From assembly GCF_030272615.1 (NCBI RefSeq), contig NC_081414.1:822425896-822489895 (forward strand): a DNA stretch of 64,000 nt. The letters run 5' to 3'. Shown piece by piece: positions 1 through 11,707 of the stretch. Both the position numbers and the translations under genes were made by a program. Under the pieces are notes generated by a model. It was not told the origin of the DNA and searched no databases. It was given only the letters and a program-made list of their open reading frames with translations. The stretch comes from Cryptomeria japonica (Eukaryota; Streptophyta; Pinopsida; Cupressales; Cupressaceae). The first letter of the stretch is position 1. Each line of letters opens with the position of its first letter.

Positions 1-256
1 CTCACTTTTCATGCATCCCTAGCTTAATTCTTCTATCTACATTCTTTACGAAAGAGGGTAGCCTTGCTATCTTAATCCTTGAAACTCATTTAGAATCCAA
101 TCTTGCATTGTGTGGGATTGGATCTTGTGGGTTTCAACCCCTCTTTTGAATGTAAAGTCTCCCCTAAGTGAAAACCGTCAATCCTAGTAACCTCCCTTCT
201 CTCTCCTTGGAGTTGGAAGAGGGGAGAGCAACTAGGGTTCAATTTTCTGCTTTACA
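1..256 (+). repeat. 3' part of the 5' LTR of element A
   Basis: This stretch aligns with 6665-6921, ends in TTTACA and is followed directly by TTTTGGTGAACCCGAC, the position of a primer-binding site. Identity with the right LTR is about 96% by eye, with one single-base indel near the end. Confidence 0.85.
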
Positions 257-276
257 TTTTGGTGAACCCGACATGA
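257..276 (+). other. Primer-binding site of element A
   Basis: TTTTGGTGAACCCGACATG begins one base after the LTR end. TGG is the complement of a tRNA CCA end. Element B has almost the same sequence at the matching place (15716-15734 on the minus strand), with one change. I do not assign the tRNA. Confidence 0.7.
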
Positions 277-1436
277 ACATCCTTTTTGATTATTCATGGT
301 TAGATTTGAAAATTGGATTCCTTGATTACATTTCCATGTTTGATCTTTTGCAAAATTTTAGAGGTTAATTGCATAAAAACCCTAAATTTTCTTTTTAGTA
401 ATTAAGCTTGTGAAATGTTTAATTGTTAATGCTTGTTTCAGATTTTCCCTTCTACTGCAAATTATCAATTCATATTTGTGCTTTAATTCTAAAAATTAAG
501 TGGTTAAGTGTCAAAACCCTAATTTTTGAAACCCTCTTGATTCAACCTTCGTCCGACAATTTCACCGATCAAAACATCTCCAAATCAGCTGTAACTTTGG
601 ATTCCGTAATAAAATCATAATATCTTTCATCCCTGAAAATTTGGAAAAAAGTTGCGAGGACCGTGTGCACTCCGAGCGCCATCGTCCCTGACATTTTTTT
701 CGAAATTTCGGGAGCTAGATCTTACTGTATTTTTCTGCTAAAATCCAGAATTTTGGCTGATTTTATCAATTATAACACTTTCAAAATTAAAGTCAAAGTT
801 GGTCTAGTGATTGCTTGGATTGAGGCTCCTAATCATTCAAAAATTGTTGAAATTGAAATTTTGTGTCAAAATTGTGTTCTTACTGTCCTAAATCTGAAAA
901 GTGTGTTTGCATTCATTCAAAATTTCAGTGCTTTATTCAAATTCTTACAATTTGTGACTTTTGAAATTAAGTGTTCAATTACAACAACTTTGATTTCCGC
1001 TTTCAAAATTGAATTTTGCGTGAAATTGAGTCAACTTTTAAATTTCAAAACTTGCATTGCTTTTGGTATTCCCTCTAAAATCATAAAATTCAAAATTTCA
1101 GTTTCCCTCTCGTTTTCAAAATTCAAATTTTGCATTTTTTGACAATCTTGGTAGGGTTCAATTTTGAGATTGCAACTTTAATTTGGCCTATCTACAGATC
1201 GTAAAATCACTCAATTTTTTCAGATTAGCTTTAAAATCATCATAACTTTCATCTCTGAAAATTTTGAAAAAAGTTGTGAGGACCGTGTGCACTCCGAGCG
1301 CCACGGTCCCTGACATTTTTTCCAAAATTTCGGGAGATTGTTATGATTGCATTTAACAGCCTAAATCTAGGAGATTGGCTGATTTTACTGAAATTTGCTA
1401 CCTCTAAATTCAAAATCTTCTCTCCCTCTCTAGTGC
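277..1436 (+). other. Leader of element A, AT-rich with a duplicated hairpin block
   Basis: About 1.16 kb lies between the primer-binding site and the gag start. It is full of short AT-rich words of the AAATTYAAAATT kind and has no convincing gene. A block of roughly 120 bases at 620-730 recurs at 1235-1350; each copy contains a GC-rich hairpin (see 1280-1309). Element B's leader is also AT-rich, 0.83 kb long. Confidence 0.65.
1280..1309 (+). other. GC-rich hairpin in element A leader
   Basis: GGACCGTG (1280-1287) and CACGGTCC (1302-1309) are perfect inverted repeats around a 14-base loop containing GCG. A less perfect copy lies at 658-687, another at 6525-6554 in the right LTR, and relatives occur in the 31-bp LTR repeats. 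Confidence 0.6.
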
Positions 1437-4400
1437 ATGAGTTTTACAACAATAAGCCCTACTTACACAGTTCCCGTTAGACGAAGCCTTAGAATTAAGT
1501 CTTTCCGAGGTTTAATTACCGAGGAGATGGAACCTAATTTGAATAGCCTTTTTAACGAGGACACGGGTAATTCCTCTAATCCTCCTAATGATGAAGAAGC
1601 TCTCCATGAGGTTTCTGTAGAACAACTTTCAAAATTGGATAACCAATTTGGTGATTTTCAGCAATGGATGTCTCAAGAGTATCCCGATAGTCAAGCTCTT
1701 TCATTAATTGAGGGTCTAAAACGTATGGTTCAAAGTGATAAGAATGGAATTGATATTTTGCGTGGTATTGCACACATTGTGGATTCGAATGTGATGCCTA
1801 TGAAGAGTTGTGCCGAAAATTCAGGTTATACACAACCTCCCACTCAAGTCAATCATTTTGTTCTGTTGACAACTCCTATTGCTAGCATACCTACCTTTAC
1901 ATAAAACATAATGACTACTTCTATACAAGACATTCCGCCTATGATCACCAGTCATGGGGGCAATCCTTCCTCTTTAATTAACCCTCTTCCTTCATTCAAT
2001 CCAACTCCTTCATTCATTCCTTCAATGAGTGTTCCTATTACATCTCCACAAATGAACATGACACAAGGGGGCAATTCATTTAACCATTCCATTCCTCCTT
2101 GTAGTGTTCCTCCTTTCCAATCATCTCCTATGACTAACTATCATAGTGTCCCGCCACCTTACTCTCAATCAATACCTTCTTTCAATAACATCATACCTCC
2201 ATCACAATCTAACACGTCTAATATGAATTCTTCGACTGAAGCGACCATTAACAATCTTGCACAAACTGTCTCTTCTTTACAGCAACAAATTGCTTCTATG
2301 AATCAATCTAAGTTTAGTGTGCCCACATTTGATGTTGCGAGCCCACTTTCTCTTGACATTGTTCGAGCTATTCCCCCTAAACATGTTGAAATCCCGCATT
2401 TGGAGCTTTATAATGGTAAAAGTGATCCTCTAACACATGTTAAGACTTTTCAAACAATATGTACCAATTTTGCTTATGACCAAAGGTTGCTTGCAAAACT
2501 ATTTACTAGAACATTAAGAGACTAAGCCCTACAATGGTATTGCTCGTTGCCTTCTTCTTCTATTACTTCTTTCGAACAACTTGCAAATGCTTTTATTCAA
2601 CAATTTCAAAACAATATAAGTCCTAAAGTTACTTTGATTGATTTAATGCATTGTAAACAAGGTGTTAAAGAAAAAATGACTGATTTCATCGGTAGATATA
2701 AGCATTTGTATGCTCAAATTTCTTTTCCAGTACCTAACAATGATATTCAAAGAATCTTTATTTCTAATTTACAAAAAGATATTCGAGACAAACTTCTATT
2801 TTCTGAGTTTACTTCTTTCCAACAGTTGTGTGCAACTCTTCACAATTATCAATTGACTGTGAGTCAAATGGAACAAGCAAATCCTATGGCTCCGAGTGAT
2901 AAGGGTGATAGTAGTCAACAACCATTTGGGAAGTTTAAACCGAATAGAGATTCCATCAAATTCAATGAAAACATCATCAACAACAATGTGAATGCAGCAT
3001 CAGGTGTGCCTCCTATTTCTAAGTTTTTCAAGAAAGAAAGAAAGTTTACTCCTTTGAATGAATAATTGCATAGTATTATGAATAAGTTATTGGAACAAAA
3101 TGTGCTTACTCTCCCTCCTATAAGGCAAATAGATCCTGCAAAGACTAATTCACCCTATTTTGATAACAAATCTTTTTGTCAATTTCATCGTCAACCTGGG
3201 CATGATACCGAAAAATGTTTTGCTTTAAAGGGTAAAATTCAAGATTTGATTGATAATAATACTATCTCTGTTTCAGGAGTGAATGATAAAGGCAACACAT
3301 CTGTAGCTCCTCCTAACCAAAATCTTCAGATTTTTACTACCTCTAATGCGATTGAGGCTAATGATTCTTCTTTCTCATCTGATGGTCTTGTGTCTATGAC
3401 TCCGAATGTGATTAACTTTGTAGAGTAGCAAGAAAACCCTAAAGAACCTTCCATCACATTTGATTCTAGTGAAACTATTAGGGCACCTGATGGTCCTTTA
3501 TACATAGTTGCAAAAGTCAAGAATACACCTTGCCATGGAGTGCTTATTGATCCTTCGTGCATGGTTAATGTTATTACTGAAGAATTTCTTTTTACTTTGC
3601 AATTGAATCAAGTGATCTATGACAAAACAGATGTGGTTGTGAAATTATTTGATGCATTTTCTTCTCCTGCAATTGGTTCTATTACATTACCTATTGAAGT
3701 TCATAACAAATCCTTTGATGTGAACTTTGCTATTATTCCTTCATTTGAACAATTTCGTGTGAAGCTTGGCTATCCTTGGCTATCTTCCATGAAAGCTATT
3801 GCTTCTCCTATTCATAAGTGTTTGAAATTTTCCCATAATGGTGAAGTTGTTACTATCAATCATAGTCTCTTTAAACCAGCTGAAAGAACTTCTAGTGTTC
3901 CTATTGATTATTTTTGGCCTAAACAATTCCAATCTCTTCCACCGCGAAGTGATCATCTTTTCAAATCTTATCAAAAGTGGAAAACGGATATGATCCTATC
4001 TCTAAGTGAACCTAGAACACCCAAACTTGATATTCCTATCGTTCTTGAGAAGGAAGTTCTTCCTTTGAAAGATAAAACTAATGTCTTTCCTCAAGAAGAT
4101 TGCCAACCCATTCCTATGGATGTGACTATGTCTATGCCGAATAAACTTTCTAAAAGTAGACCTATACCTCCTCGTCATGATGGACTTGGTCTTCTTCCTA
4201 AACCAAATATTCCTCCTTTATATGGAGCAGTTCCTCCTCCTTCCTTTTATAGAGAGAAGAGACCTTCCTCTTCTCCTATTATCCAGCCTAAGAGACCACA
4301 ACCTAAACACCCAAGTGATAAGGATGAGAACATTCTTCCTCCTCAATCTTCTCCACTTCCTACTAAGACTAGACAAAATCGTTCTGCACGTGAACGCTGA

Positions 4401-4835
4401 CGAAAGCATCATCTTAGAGCTCAAGTAGCTGCTTCTCAAACTTTACGATCTCCAAAAACACCTTCAACAAGCATTATTCCATTTTCTCCTCAATCAGAAA
4501 TTGAGCCAAAATCTCCTAAACATAAGATGCATGATGGTCTTGATCCTGTGCGAGGTAAAGATCCTATTTTTATAAATCTTGATGATGATATAGATGAAAA
4601 TGTTATTCATAATGAAAATGTTACTTCTCTTCATTCTGATAGTGAATATGAACTTGTTGATATTGATAACCATTTATCTAACGAATTTTCTAAAGCACTT
4701 ATCCTAGCTCCTAGACAAGAACAACGTGGCTTGGAACATGAACATAGCCCTTGTTTGGATCTTGTGATAGCTCCATCTACTGTGTTGGATGTTCCTCCTC
4801 TAGCATGTTCCCTGCCTTCCCGAAACATTGATTAG
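1437..4835 (+). pseudogene. gag-protease-like gene of element A, with a conserved C-terminal extension
   Basis: One frame runs for about 1130 codons with no frameshift, broken only by five stops (1902, 2523, 3063, 3426, 4398). In order it shows an N-terminal proline-rich part; a Retrotrans_gag-like domain (about 2390-2880; ELYNGKSDPLTHVKTFQ, then an IQQF-x-N stretch); a C-x2-H...H-x4-C zinc-binding-like motif near 3175-3220 (FCQFHRQPGHDTEKC); an aspartic-protease-like fold (about 3460-3860) whose active-site loop reads LIDPSCMVNVI instead of D-[ST]-G; and a proline-rich tail with LGLLPKPNIPPLYGAVPPP, ending in an acidic segment with FSKALILAP. Gag builds the particle and the protease would cut it. 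Element B keeps the same order, including the tail, which I cannot match to a known domain. The ATG at 1437 is chosen because B starts at the equivalent place. Confidence 0.8.
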
Positions 4836-5590
4836 CAAGATCGGGGGGTAGATGACGTGCTAGACTAGTTTCATTAGCATAGTAGATTCTTTCCTCCTCT
4901 CTTTTGTTACTTCTTCTATGTGTTATTCTCATTCTTCTATTTGTTGTCCTTAGTGTTGTCTACTTGAGGATGATGCAAAGCATTGAGATCTCTTTTGGTC
5001 TCTCTCATGTTGACAAAAGACACGTGTTCCCTTTTGCTAGGTGACCTTCCTTGATTGGGGAATGAAGAACAATTATGCATACATACATATGATATACATG
5101 ACTTATCATACAGCATACTGACCCTGAGGAAAGCGAAGTCACCTCGTGCTTTGTGTTTTGTGTCTATTATCCCTGGGTTTATCTCACACTTGGGGGCTAA
5201 ATCTTTGTGATAACGTGCTCCTTTCCCTTCTCATTTCTTATGTGTATCACTACCTTAAAGCAATCACCCCCGTTGAGGTGTGTGCGATCGCTTTAACATA
5301 GGGGGGCATACGCCCCGTCTATCCCTTCAGGATACTTGAAAATTTCTTGGTGAACTTAGCTTTGCCTTGAAAATTTTTGGTATTTTTCTTACATGACTCA
5401 TAGTGAGGGAACCTTACTACAGACAGTCATGGTTCTCCCTCGTGATCTTCCCTTTTACTTTGTCAATCGAAGTCATAAGATCCTTAGTCCATTAGGGGCT
5501 TGGTGTGTCTTGCCTCCTTGACATGGTGAAAGTCTTTCAATATTGTTTCCTTGTACTTTACTAGAAGTATGAGCGTACGCTTATACTCCC
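4836..5590 (+). other. 3' noncoding region of element A
   Basis: About 750 bases between the stop and the purine tract carry no open frame. Several blocks match element B (10985-11707, minus strand), including a sequence around the motif ATGACTCATAGTGAGG and the hairpin at 5255-5296. A five-base-pair hairpin GGGGC-ATAC-GCCCC lies near 5303-5316. Confidence 0.6.
5255..5296 (+). other. Conserved hairpin in the 3' noncoding region of element A
   Basis: TTAAAGCAATC (5255-5265) pairs with GATCGCTTTAA (5286-5296), 10 of 11 positions, around a 20-base loop. Element B has the equivalent at 11315-11356 with 12-base arms; the C-G pair at the inner end of A's stem corresponds to T-A in B. Confidence 0.6.
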
Positions 5591-5608
5591 GCTAAAGTGG
5601 GGGCTAAA
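5591..5608 (+). other. Polypurine tract of element A
   Basis: AAAGTGGGGGCTAAA sits immediately before the right LTR start TGTAGCATCG. It would prime plus-strand DNA synthesis. B's equivalent reads AAAGTAGGAACTAAA. Confidence 0.75.
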
Positions 5609-5780
5609 TGTAGCATCGTAAAATTGCGACACTTGCAATTTTGAATACATTTCGGTCTTCACGATGGTAGTGCAACACAGAACCTGAATGGAGACCCCGA
5701 AACTTGCTCATGACACCAAAAACTACATTTTTCCAGCACCCTACCTGATCCCTCCTTGCACCCTGCTGTCCCGGGAGGTG

Positions 5781-5905
5781 GGACCAGAGCGCCCAGCGCC
5801 CTGGTCCTTCAAGACTAGGGCGCCCAACACTCTAGTCCTTCAAGACTAGGGCGCCCAGTGCCCTGGTCCCCTAGGACCATGGCGCCTAGTGCCTTGGTCC
5901 CTGGC
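5781..5905 (+). repeat. 31-bp GC-rich tandem repeats with hairpin potential
   Basis: Units start at 5789, 5820, 5851 and 5882, exactly 31 bases apart, each opening with GCGCC. Flanking arms pair: GGACCAG/CTGGTCC at 5781-5807, GACTAG/CTAGTC at 5813-5837, GGACCA/TGGTCC at 5874-5900. The block is far more GC-rich than its surroundings and lies in the U3 region upstream of the TATA box. Confidence 0.8.
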
Positions 5906-6024
5906 CCTATTTTGGGCCCAGTCTCTTATGGGGGCTTCGGGTCTTTTAGTTTGCAAATTGGAAAATATTGTTTCCTGGTCGGCCTAAGGTCAGGAAAATC
6001 AGTCTATCAACCCTAATTGGCAAG

Positions 6025-6032
6025 TATATAAA
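6025..6032 (+). promoter_or_regulatory. TATA-like box in the LTR of element A
   Basis: AAGTATATAAA lies about 420 bases inside the LTR. Element B has AAGTATATAAAGAGG at the matching place on the minus strand (16578-16588), so the box is conserved in the family. Confidence 0.55.
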
Positions 6033-6921
6033 CTACATTTTCTCTCCCATTTTGATAAGATGGAAAAAGAAAGGACATATGTGTACAAGACGCGGAAGCG
6101 ATATTCAAACATTCAAACATTCAAGCATTCAAGCATTCCTTCAAGCAATTGAGCATTCTAAGTCTCCATTCAAGGCTAAGTGTTGCATTCAAGACATGGA
6201 TTCAACCATTGAAGAGGAGATCACATACTACATACAACATACAACATACAACAACATCTACACCTTCGCATGTAAGAATACAAACATTCTTACAACAAGG
6301 TACTAGTACTTGTTTTACATTACAAACATTTACATTTACAACATTTCTCATTTCTTGGTTAATTCCAAAACCGGGGTTTGACCTAAGGGCAAACCCCTAA
6401 TCCCTAACCCCCCAATCATCTTTGCTTTTCTGTGTGTAGGTTGCAGGTACGCGGCTATAATTGAAGATCTAGAATCCTTGTGCATAGATGAACAAATCCC
6501 CCTTCGTTTCACGGATTTTTTGGAGGACCGTGTGCACACCGGGCGCCATCGTCCTGTCAACTTTTGCTCAAATTTGCAGGACAGCACCGTCTCGACATTT
6601 TACTACTAATTCCAGGTCCGTAGCTTCATCCTATATCCCTATCTCTGTTTATAAGCGAATCTTTCTCACTTTTCATGCATCCCTAGCTTAATTCTTCTAT
6701 CTACATTCTTTACGAAAGAGGGTAGCCTTCTTGTCTTAACCCTTGAAACTCATTTAGAATCCAATCTTGCATTGTGTGGGATTGGATCTTGTGGGTTTCA
6801 ACCCCTCTTTTGAATGTAAAGTCTCCCCTAAGTGAAAACTATCAATCCTAGTAACCTCCCTTCTCTCTCCTTGGAGTTGGAAGAGTGGAGAGCAACTAGG
6901 GTTCGATATTTCTGCTTTACA

Positions 6922-7690
6922 CACTCATTGAATTAGAGTGATCTCCAAGAACCAAAGGATTTCCATCCTACAATTCTAGCAATCAATGGGTTTTTGTTCA
7001 CTGATCATAGTCTCCTATTAGTTTTTATCCATAGAAGTTCACTTGACACAAATATCCAACAAATACAATAACATAACATAGTTATCCACCCTTGAAATAC
7101 TTTCCTACATAAATATATGCTCTGACACAAAAGACCAAACTAGTTAGCCAAGAGACCCAAAATGACATCAACGCCCAAATTTGAGTTCTCCATGTCACAT
7201 TGCATATCCACCTTATAGGCTTTTTTCTTTGTGGTTTGAAAAAGTTTCTTCCCTTTTTACCTAGCATGCATCAAGCCACAACCTCAACCCTTGACGTTGG
7301 ATGGCCCATTGACAAGAGTTAAATAGTAACCTTCACTCTTGACACTTGATAGTTTTTCAACATGAGTCAAGCAAGATGCTCAATTATTGACCTCTAATAA
7401 GTCTCTAGTATGTGCTAAGGGACAAGCATGGTTGACCCCATCATCATTTAGAGAAGGATTACCAGAGGTACAACATGAAACATATACCAAAAATTTTAGG
7501 AAAGAAAAGTAAGCTAAAACCATTTTTGAGAATCTCACTATGTAATAAATAAAAGTGTGATGCATCAATCCAAGTTAAGTTATGCAATATGTAACTATTA
7601 ATGCATGTGTTTTACAAGTGTGACTAATTAGTAAAGTTATCATATACAAGAATGCAAGTTAATCCTATTGTGAAAAGTGTGTGAATGAAA
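6922..7690. other. No gene seen; AT-rich spacer
   Basis: Short open frames here show no recognisable motif. It lies between the right LTR of element A and a decayed LTR-like block. Confidence 0.5.
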
Positions 7691-8990
7691 TCAAAAGATA
7701 TGTGCATTTATAACACATATCGAGTTCACCCAAATGATGTGTATGAAAACTGATCCTAGACTAACCTATCCCTTAACCTAGTACTCAATTATTTTTTCCT
7801 ATTCATCATTAGAGGTGTAAGTGGGTTGACTTGTTGTCCACAAGAAAGAGCCAAGATACCTTGGGTTCATACTTCTATGTATTCCATGTGATTGGATAAT
7901 TGTATGTGTGTAATGAACTAGGCTAAACATGGATAAATTAAGGAAAATTGATAAAATACTGTGAGAATAAAAAATACAAGTATAGAAGAAAAGTATAGAT
8001 CTACAAAGGAGATACAAACAAGAACCTAGATCTAAAATCTAGAGATAACTTTGTAGGATCTAGGGGTACTTGATGCCCTAGTTTTAAGGTTTCAGAGACT
8101 TCAAAAGATGATCAAAAATTCAATCAAGAAGCTCTACACATCTATCCCCTAAAAGAATGGCTCATTATAGTAGGGCAGGGGTATTAAGCATCCTAATCTG
8201 AAGCTTTTCATGTATTCAAAATTTGGGAATGTGGGTCATTATCAACTTCACTCATTTGTACCTGTCTTGTAGTGAAATTTGAGCTTGCATATACAAAGAA
8301 TGGGGGAAACGGGTTGTGTTATATAGGTGCTTGCCTAAGTCAAATCTTCTCTTATTGTTCCCAGCTCCACAAAAACTATGATGAGCGATAGAGTTCATTT
8401 CCTCACAATGACAGGCTAAATCAATTATTAAATACTATAATGAAAATATTAACTTAGGTATGAAACCCTTTCAAGGAGCCTCACATAAAGATGGTGATGT
8501 AATGCTCACTTGGAAGTCCTACAAGTGTTAATAAAAAAAAAATTAAGTCATACTTTAATGTAGAATGTGTGTACTATGTTTCTTTATAATCTTATTGCTC
8601 TAGAATCAATTTGTCCTACTTTCTCGACAATCCATTAATTTAGACCTTATGAATGGTAGAATATGTTCTTTATATAGGGATCATAAGGTTATTTCCAATT
8701 TAGGCTGAGAAATAATGCTCAAATACAAAGATCAAGACTAAATCATGAATGATGAACATTAACTCTTGCAATATTTAAACTGTTGATCCCTTTTGGAGGC
8801 ACTTAGTCACTAGGAACACTAGTCCACTATAAAAGGGACCTTCAAAAGGGGAAGCAAAGTGTCAAGGCCCTAAACATAGGACCTAGTATTGAATTTTGTG
8901 TTTGATGATGATTAAGTTATAGTATATTAATAGTATAATTATAGGGTAGTATAGATCCCTAATTGTCTTAAAATGATCTAGAGGAAACCA
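7690..8990 (-). repeat. Decayed LTR-like sequence of the B type
   Basis: The segment around 8290-8345 (ACAAAGAATGGGGGAAA, then a TATATAGGTG stretch and TAAGTCAAATC) resembles parts of element B's LTR and of the LTR-like block at 24.4-25.7 kb. A TATA-like TTTATATAGGG lies near 8670. Ends are not defined and no target duplication is visible. Confidence 0.35.
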
Positions 8991-9744
8991 CACTAAAGTG
9001 AGTGCCAAATAGAGTGTGAAATTGTTAAGGTACACAATTTATGATACTACAAAAATTAGGTAAATTTTAAATGCAACAATTTTAAACATAAACCATCTAA
9101 ATAAGAAGAAAACCAAATTTTTAGTCTTATAACCACATTTTTGACATAAAATTGCTTATTTATCCTTATATTCAGTAGCCAAAGCATTAGTATAAACAAT
9201 GTAGTAACTTTCTCAAATCTTAACAAAATTTAGAACTATATTTTTGATAAAATCTCAGACAATGAACTTCAAAAACCAAAATACATTTTACATTTAAATA
9301 TTGTTTGTGTAAAAATATAAAATATAATAAATTAGTAATTTAAATCCTATTCTATAACCCATAACATATGAATCTTGATAAAAAAAGGAACTAAAACAGA
9401 AACTAGAGAAACACTAATAATAAAAACAAGGTATCAAATAAAATAAAATAAAATATGATATCCATATCATGATTTTCTATTTTTATTACATAATTAGAAT
9501 GTACAGCTCATTTACATTCACATGGACACAGAAGTGGAGGTAAAATATAAGTTTCAAACATACATACTCTAAGTTTTATAGCTTCAATTTGTGCTACATT
9601 ACACATAAGTGCATAATTAATTGGTGTAACACACGATTTGATCTATTTGGCATATGAATTATTCCTTCCTAATATGAACCAATAAGATGCCAATTTTTTA
9701 TCACCACAACATTCTTCATATCAAGGAATTTTTTAATGGCTATA
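8990..9744. other. No gene seen; AT-rich spacer
   Basis: Very AT-rich sequence with no open frame of note and no recognised repeat end. Confidence 0.45.
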
Positions 9745-10964
9745 TGTTTTTTTAAAGGATGAAAATTGGGAATTAGGGCTTCACTAATTAAATCCACTAA
9801 ATAACCCAATTAACCAAATTACATTGAAAGAGGCTTGAACCCAGTAGATATATGCTCAATCCCAATGGGGAAAGGTCTGAGATTATGATTGTATTCAACT
9901 AGTTTGTATTAATTATCCTCTTTCTTGGTTAAATTTGTAATGTAGTTGTGAAATTAGGGTAAAATAATGTATTATTGAATTAAACTAACATAAACAATAA
10001 GCTAGAGACATCCCATTGAGCTACAAACTTGGATCTGGGCAAAAGGAGATGCATAGAACCTATTCTCAAAAGCTTGGCCTGATTTTTCAAGACTAGGTAG
10101 TATAGATTTGCCTTGGTTCTTTGATTTTTCCATAACTGAAAGATGAACTTATTCATCACTGTTGACTTTACTGGAATTCTTGAGTACAACTCTACACCTA
10201 TTTTCTACACATAGAAAAGAAAGGAAAATATGTTGGGAATATGGATTTTACTTAGGTCAAACCCTACTTTTGGAATTAACCATGAAATTGAAATGATAAA
10301 TGTAATGAAAGACTATTAAAAAGTACTTTCCTTTTGAGGAAAATGTTGAATTTGACATGTAATTCTTGAAACCACAATGTTTACCTTGATGAATTTTTTT
10401 TTGTCTTCACAAAAATCTTTTACGATTTCATGTATTGATGTAAGATGTCTTCATATAATATTTATCATGGATGCCATCTTCAATACTTGAACATGAATTC
10501 ACTTTTCCTCTAATGCTTGATGAATGACTGATTGTTTTCTCAGTTCAATTGAATTTCCCTAAAGTGTAATTGAGATCTTGATTCCGATTAGGTTCAAATG
10601 AGATGGGTAGACCTCCTTTTATGCTTGATTGTCTAGAAAGTAAATTGAATTTTCAGAAGAGACGGACATGGGATGCAAATTATCTCTCATTTATGATGAC
10701 CATTGTGAGGCCCCAATATATAGCTTGATTAAGAGGCCCAGGGAATGGCACACCCTAGACTTGATTTATGACCAAGGTGTACCACACCCTAGTCCTACAA
10801 ATTATGACTCTAGAATGGGGCGAGACTAGACAAAAGATGAAAAAGTAGGATTGGAATGAGGTGTGAGCATAATTATCATTGCAATCAGGTATTAGAAGAC
10901 AAAATACTAAGGTGGGGCCTAGGTGAGGACAAAATTGTAAGAAAGTAAAATTTAGGATGCTACA
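9745..10964 (-). repeat. 3' LTR of element B
   Basis: On the minus strand it begins TGTAGCATCC, the same start as A's LTR. It aligns in patches with 15735-16620, for example the stretch around TTTTGGAATTAACCATGAAA and TTACATT-AAAGAGG. The lower border near 9745 is approximate. Confidence 0.6.
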
Positions 10965-10984
10965 TTTAGTTCCTACTTTAGTGG
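10965..10984 (-). other. Polypurine tract of element B
   Basis: On the minus strand CACTAAAGTAGGAACTAAA abuts the LTR start TGTAGC; it differs from A's tract by two or three bases. Confidence 0.6.
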
Positions 10985-11707
10985 GAGTATGAGACTAAGC
11001 ATACTCATGATAGAGTACAAAGTTGCATTGAAATAATTTCATCAAGATATCAAAGAGACAAGATGCACTAAGTTCCCAGGGACTTTAGGATCTTACTACT
11101 CTAATATCAAGATTAGAGGAACAACATAAGAAAGGTGAAGAGAGAGAACATGATTATACTAGCCTAGTAAGATTTGCTTACTATGAGTCATGAAAAATAA
11201 TTTAATACCAAATTACATTTATCAAAAGGATACATTTGGAAAGTAATTTGAGTATCAAAACAAGTCATGGTGTGTACAAAAAGTGTAACATTGAGCAAAG
11301 TGTAAGCCCCTGTGTTAAAGTGATTGTAGATGCCTTATCAGGGGCAATTTCTTTAAGGTAGCATGCATCCAAAAGACAATCATGTTACCACAATGAGATG
11401 CCCCCAAGAAAAGAAAAATAAAAGGATAATGGTCACAAAATATATATGATAAAGCACATAAGGGATCCACTAACTCCAAGCTCAGTATGTTCTTATGATA
11501 AATAATGTATATCAAGCATATTTTTATTGAATTGGCCTAATCTTCCAAAACTAGTGGAACTACAAACACAATGGAAGAAGAGAAAATGTGTCTTTTTGAG
11601 TCAACATGGAAGAGACAAAAAACATATCTCAAGAAGAGTGACATTGAGTATAGTACATTGAGCTATCACAAGTTCGAAACAAGGACCATGCTCTAATGAT
11701 GAGTCAA
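10985..11707 (-). other. 3' noncoding region of element B with conserved hairpin
   Basis: It matches A's 3' region in several blocks. The arms at 11315-11326 and 11345-11356 form the counterpart of A's 5255-5296 hairpin, with 12-base arms and an 18-base loop. I see no open frame. Confidence 0.55.

Larger units (their letters stand above)
1..6921 (+). mobile_element. Element A: Ty3/gypsy-type gag-protease LTR element without polymerase (5' end outside window)
   Basis: Positions 1-256 repeat at 6665-6921 with about nine differences, so the element is bounded by LTRs and the left one is cut by the window start. After the left LTR comes a primer-binding site, a 1.2-kb leader, one long gag-protease-like frame (1437-4835), a 0.77-kb 3' noncoding region, a purine tract and the complete right LTR. 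I find no reverse transcriptase, RNase H or integrase motif between 4400 and 5608, although there is room only for noncoding sequence there. Gag and zinc-finger style (C-x2-H ... H-x4-C followed by LK-x2-I-x2-LI) fit Ty3/gypsy elements of the Tat type. The same layout recurs in element B, so lack of polymerase is a family trait rather than a deletion in this copy. Confidence 0.85.
5609..6921 (+). repeat. 3' LTR of element A, 1313 bp
   Basis: It begins TGTAGCATCG after a purine tract and ends in TTTACA, matching the end of the left LTR. It contains four 31-bp tandem repeats (5789-5905), a TATA-like box (6025-6032), and short minisatellite-like runs of ATTCAAAC/ATTCAAGC (about 6107-6150) and CATACAA (about 6230-6258). 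The 5-bp flank to the right is CACTC; its left partner lies outside the window. Confidence 0.85.
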
